Shown: positions 14,829 to 17,013 of the stretch, piece by piece | Layout: each line of letters opens with the position of its first letter | Numbering within the stretch: position 1 is the stretch's first letter | Assembly: GCA_051418075.1 (NCBI GenBank) | Contig: JBPRGG010000159.1 | Span: forward strand, 1-17,013 | Length of the DNA: 17,013 nt | From: JBPRGG01 sp051418075 | Lineage (GTDB): Bacteria; Bacteroidota; Bacteroidia; Cytophagales; Cyclobacteriaceae | Reading direction: 5' to 3' | The notes under the pieces: generated by a model | What the model saw: only the letters and a program-made list of their open reading frames with translations | What the model was told of the DNA's origin: nothing | Database searches by the model: none | Position numbers and translations under genes: made by a program

Positions 14829-15647
14829 TTAAATAAACAATTGTTTAATTTGTACAGCCAGCAAGTCTATGATGAAGATCATCAATGAAGCCACCACAAC
14901 AGCTGAATTGGCGGCATTTCCTACTCCAACAGTACCTCCTTTAGAATTATAACCTTTATAACACCCAACAATACCTATGGCAAAACCAAATAATACTGAT
15001 TTCGCTAATGAAGGTAAAACATCCACATAGGTGATGGGTGCCATGGCCTGGGAAATAAACAACCTCATGCTCACTTCTCCCCCCAGGTTCATTCCCAGGT
15101 AAGAGCCTACCATGGCAATGGAATCAGCATATATTACCAGGAGGGGGATCATAATGGTGGTAGCCAAAACCCTGGTTACCACCAGAAAATTAAAAGGATT
15201 TATTCCGGAAACGGTCATAGAGTCAATCTGCTCGGTTACTTTCATCGAGCCTAATTCTGCTCCGATTCCTGAACCTATCTTACCGGCGCAAATCAATGCA
15301 GTCAGTACCGGCCCAATCTCTCTGATGATAGATACTGAAATCATAGATGGAATAAAGGATTCGGCACCAAAATCCTTCATGGTTGGTTTGGTTTGCAATG
15401 TCATGACCAAACCAATGATAAAGCCACTCAGACCTACCAAAAACAATGATTTATAGCCCAGTCTGAAGGCTTGTCTCAGGATCTCATTAAATTCATAAGG
15501 GGGTTTGTAAAACTGCTGAAAAAATTTACCTGAAAATCTGGTAATGCCAGCAATGGTTATAAAGGATTCATTGAGATCTGAGGGTATTTTATTAAAAAAT
15601 GAATCGCTCTTAGGGCTTTTTTCTTTTGTATCCTTGGTTGCGGGCAT
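14829..15647 (-). CDS. mlaE: MlaE-type ABC transporter permease
   Basis: From the ATG at 15647 the protein has 272 residues and is the inner-membrane permease (MlaE/YrbE) of the MCE lipid transporter. A polar N-terminus (MPATKDTKEKSPKSDSFFNK) is followed by an amphipathic helix and about five membrane segments. Family blocks include FLVGLSGFIIGLVMTLQTKP, IREIGPVLTALICAGKIGSG and ELGSMKVTEQIDSM with the conserved GSM-V-EQIDAM-type motif. An in-frame TTG at 15704 would add a hydrophobic peptide not expected in the family, so I reject it; the promoter may lie in that stretch. It is the first gene of the mlaEFD operon. Confidence 0.95.
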   Translation of the reverse strand: MPATKDTKEKSPKSDSFFNKIPSDLNESFITIAGITRFSGKFFQQFYKPPYEFNEILRQAFRLGYKSLFLVGLSGFIIGLVMTLQTKPTMKDFGAESFIPSMISVSIIREIGPVLTALICAGKIGSGIGAELGSMKVTEQIDSMTVSGINPFNFLVVTRVLATTIMIPLLVIYADSIAMVGSYLGMNLGGEVSMRLFISQAMAPITYVDVLPSLAKSVLFGFAIGIVGCYKGYNSKGGTVGVGNAANSAVVVASLMIFIIDLLAVQIKQLFI

Positions 15648-15743
15648 ATTAAAAAATTTGTGTAAGGAAAAAATCAATCCTATAGTATAAATCAACTGGA
15701 TCAAAAAAGGTTTTATATTATAGCTTGGGAGGCCTTGGAGGGA

Positions 15744-16493
15744 CTATATAAACCAAAAAGACTTGGATGCTTCTTTAATTAGTTCAGCCGTATTTTTCAC
15801 TTTGAATTTGGTGATCAGATTTTTTCGATGGGTAATGGCAGTGTGATTACTGATATTTAATTTATCGGCTACTTCCTTGGAAGAAAAGCCCTGACTAATC
15901 AGGTCTAAAACCTCTTTTTCCCTTTCAGACACTTCAATTGAAATGGATTGAGCATGGGGCGAAGTGGGTAAGTTATCCAGTACCTGACCTACTGAAGTCC
16001 CACCAGGGAACTTATAAATGTATTTTTTATGATGGGCAACATGATTCACCGGTTGTAAAACACCCAAAATCTGATCCATGCTTTTCTGGTAATCATACCG
16101 AATGATCATCTGGCTCAATTCCAACCAAACCCATTCACAGCTTTTGGTTTTAAACCTGTATTGGTTGGAAGCATTCAGAAAATTGAAATAACTGAAATTA
16201 CGATGTTTTAAAGAACTTTTAGAGGCCAAAAAATTACCATAATAATGATTGTAATCATCAGGGTGGATCATGGTATCAATGAACTTCAAACCATGCTGAC
16301 TGAAATTATTCGGTGTGTATCCGGTTAGCTTTGATATCGAGTGACTGATAAAAATGACCTTATTGAGCTGGAAGCTATACCAAATGACCGCTATATTTCT
16401 GGTATTTTTAAAAATTGGCAATAATTCCTGGGGTTGTAAATAAACGTCATGCCGGTAATTTTTGATTAAATCCAGAATCAATTGATCATACAT
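15744..16493 (-). CDS. PAS-LuxR type transcriptional regulator
   Basis: The 249-residue protein has a PAS-like sensor region at about 35-145. It contains IWYSFQLNKVIFISHSISKL, GYTPNNF and the MIHPDDYNHYY segment typical of PAS domains. A LuxR/GerE-type helix-turn-helix follows at about 188-245: SEREKEVLDLISQGFSSKEV, then ISNHTAITHRKNLITKFKVK. There is no receiver domain, so it likely responds to a ligand or partner through the PAS region. It is transcribed in the same direction as mlaEFD, 96 bases upstream of the mlaE ATG. Control of that operon, or read-through into it, is possible but not shown. Confidence 0.88.
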   Translation of the reverse strand: MYDQLILDLIKNYRHDVYLQPQELLPIFKNTRNIAVIWYSFQLNKVIFISHSISKLTGYTPNNFSQHGLKFIDTMIHPDDYNHYYGNFLASKSSLKHRNFSYFNFLNASNQYRFKTKSCEWVWLELSQMIIRYDYQKSMDQILGVLQPVNHVAHHKKYIYKFPGGTSVGQVLDNLPTSPHAQSISIEVSEREKEVLDLISQGFSSKEVADKLNISNHTAITHRKNLITKFKVKNTAELIKEASKSFWFI

Positions 16494-17013
16494 AATACTA
16501 GGGAGCTGGTTTGGTCATATTTTAACATCAGCATTTTGGGTGAAAATCTCCCAAAAAATTGAAATAATACAATATTTAGCTGTTTGTAATAAAATTAAAT
16601 ATTAAATTACACATACACAAATAATTAGGTAATTTAATTGGCTTTTTTTATTATTTTTAAAATATAATCAGGCTTTTTAAACTTGAAACAAGTGGATGAT
16701 TGCCCGTCATACCCGGACAATTTATAAGAATTATCATATATTTAATGTTTAAACATGTAGATAGGGCGGGCAGGATATCGATCATCAAATTATTTAATCC
16801 TTTTTTTTCTGCCAATGACATTTTTGGAAAAGTGCAAATAGTTGAAAAAATATTATTATTTGCTTTCAGCTAAAGTTCAGGTAAGTTCGTCATATCGACA
16901 CCAGGAGAGATCTGTTTGATTTAAGGTAGGTAGTTGTTATAAGCAGCTATACTATGGGATTTTTCAGATAGTTATTGATACTCTCTGCTTTGTAATATAC
17001 ATGCTACCTTATT
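16494..17013. other. Gene-free AT-rich right end
   Basis: No frame looks coding. It contains the upstream region of the PAS-LuxR gene, a 12-bp palindrome ATGTTTAAACAT (16745-16756), and the inverted repeat at 16923-17010. No RNA gene is recognised. Confidence 0.4.
16923..17010. repeat. Imperfect inverted repeat of about 24-26 bp at the window edge
   Basis: The left arm (16923-16946) starts AAGGTAG and ends AAGCAG. The right arm (16985-17010), read on the minus strand, also starts AAGGTAG and ends AAGCAG, with 11 and 13 dissimilar AT-rich bases between them. The 88-base unit could be a small non-autonomous element, a hairpin RNA, or chance. Confidence 0.35.

Noticed and set aside
15648..15704. 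N-terminal extension of mlaE from a TTG codon
   Set aside because: It adds a hydrophobic peptide atypical for MlaE; the ATG at 15647 gives the expected polar N-terminus.
1..17013. CRISPR arrays, tRNA and rRNA genes
   Set aside because: No regularly spaced repeats, cloverleaf-like sequences or rRNA-like stretches were recognised on reading.

Overview
The window looks like the chromosome of a Bacteroidota bacterium, probably a Cytophagales-type, possibly marine, lineage. The evidence is low GC with AT-rich spacers, a type III glutamine synthetase, a lipoprotein sulfatase with a short lipobox, UPF0175/DUF3368 and AAA-DUF4143 accessory genes, and a TAnnTTTG -7 box of the Bacteroidota type. No rRNA, tRNA or CRISPR array was seen. 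The genus cannot be fixed from this sequence.

Left part (1-5450) is accessory and partly decayed. A leftward IS701-family transposase runs off the left edge. Next is a leftward AAA ATPase with a DUF4143 region, whose promoter is covered by a near-perfect palindrome. A rightward toxin-antitoxin pair (UPF0175 antitoxin, DUF3368 PIN-like toxin) follows. Between 3500 and 5035 lies what I read as one metzincin-type zinc metalloprotease gene broken by in-frame stop codons. Its catalytic motif survives in 3752-4045, a Met-turn-like piece in 4049-4135, and its beta-sandwich C-terminal part as the open frame 4154-5035, all in the same frame. A second eroded gene lies on the minus strand at 5098-5435.

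Middle part (5640-9600) encodes exported proteins: a periplasmic retropepsin-like aspartic protease (rightward), and a leftward pair of a lipoprotein sulfatase and a secreted two-domain protein of unknown function. A small unknown protein lies upstream of the pair.

Right part (9760-16500) is housekeeping-like. A CDP-alcohol phosphatidyltransferase-family membrane protein with a non-canonical active-site motif converges on glutamine synthetase III (glnN) across a shared bidirectional terminator. A compact leftward mlaE-mlaF-mlaD lipid-transport operon follows, preceded by a PAS-LuxR regulator in the same direction. The last 520 bases hold no gene but contain an imperfect inverted repeat at the window edge.

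No wholly new system is obvious. The best leads are the stop-interrupted metzincin gene, the three-half-site operator of the ATPase gene, the exact 48-residue repeats in the MCE protein, and the palindrome upstream of glnN.
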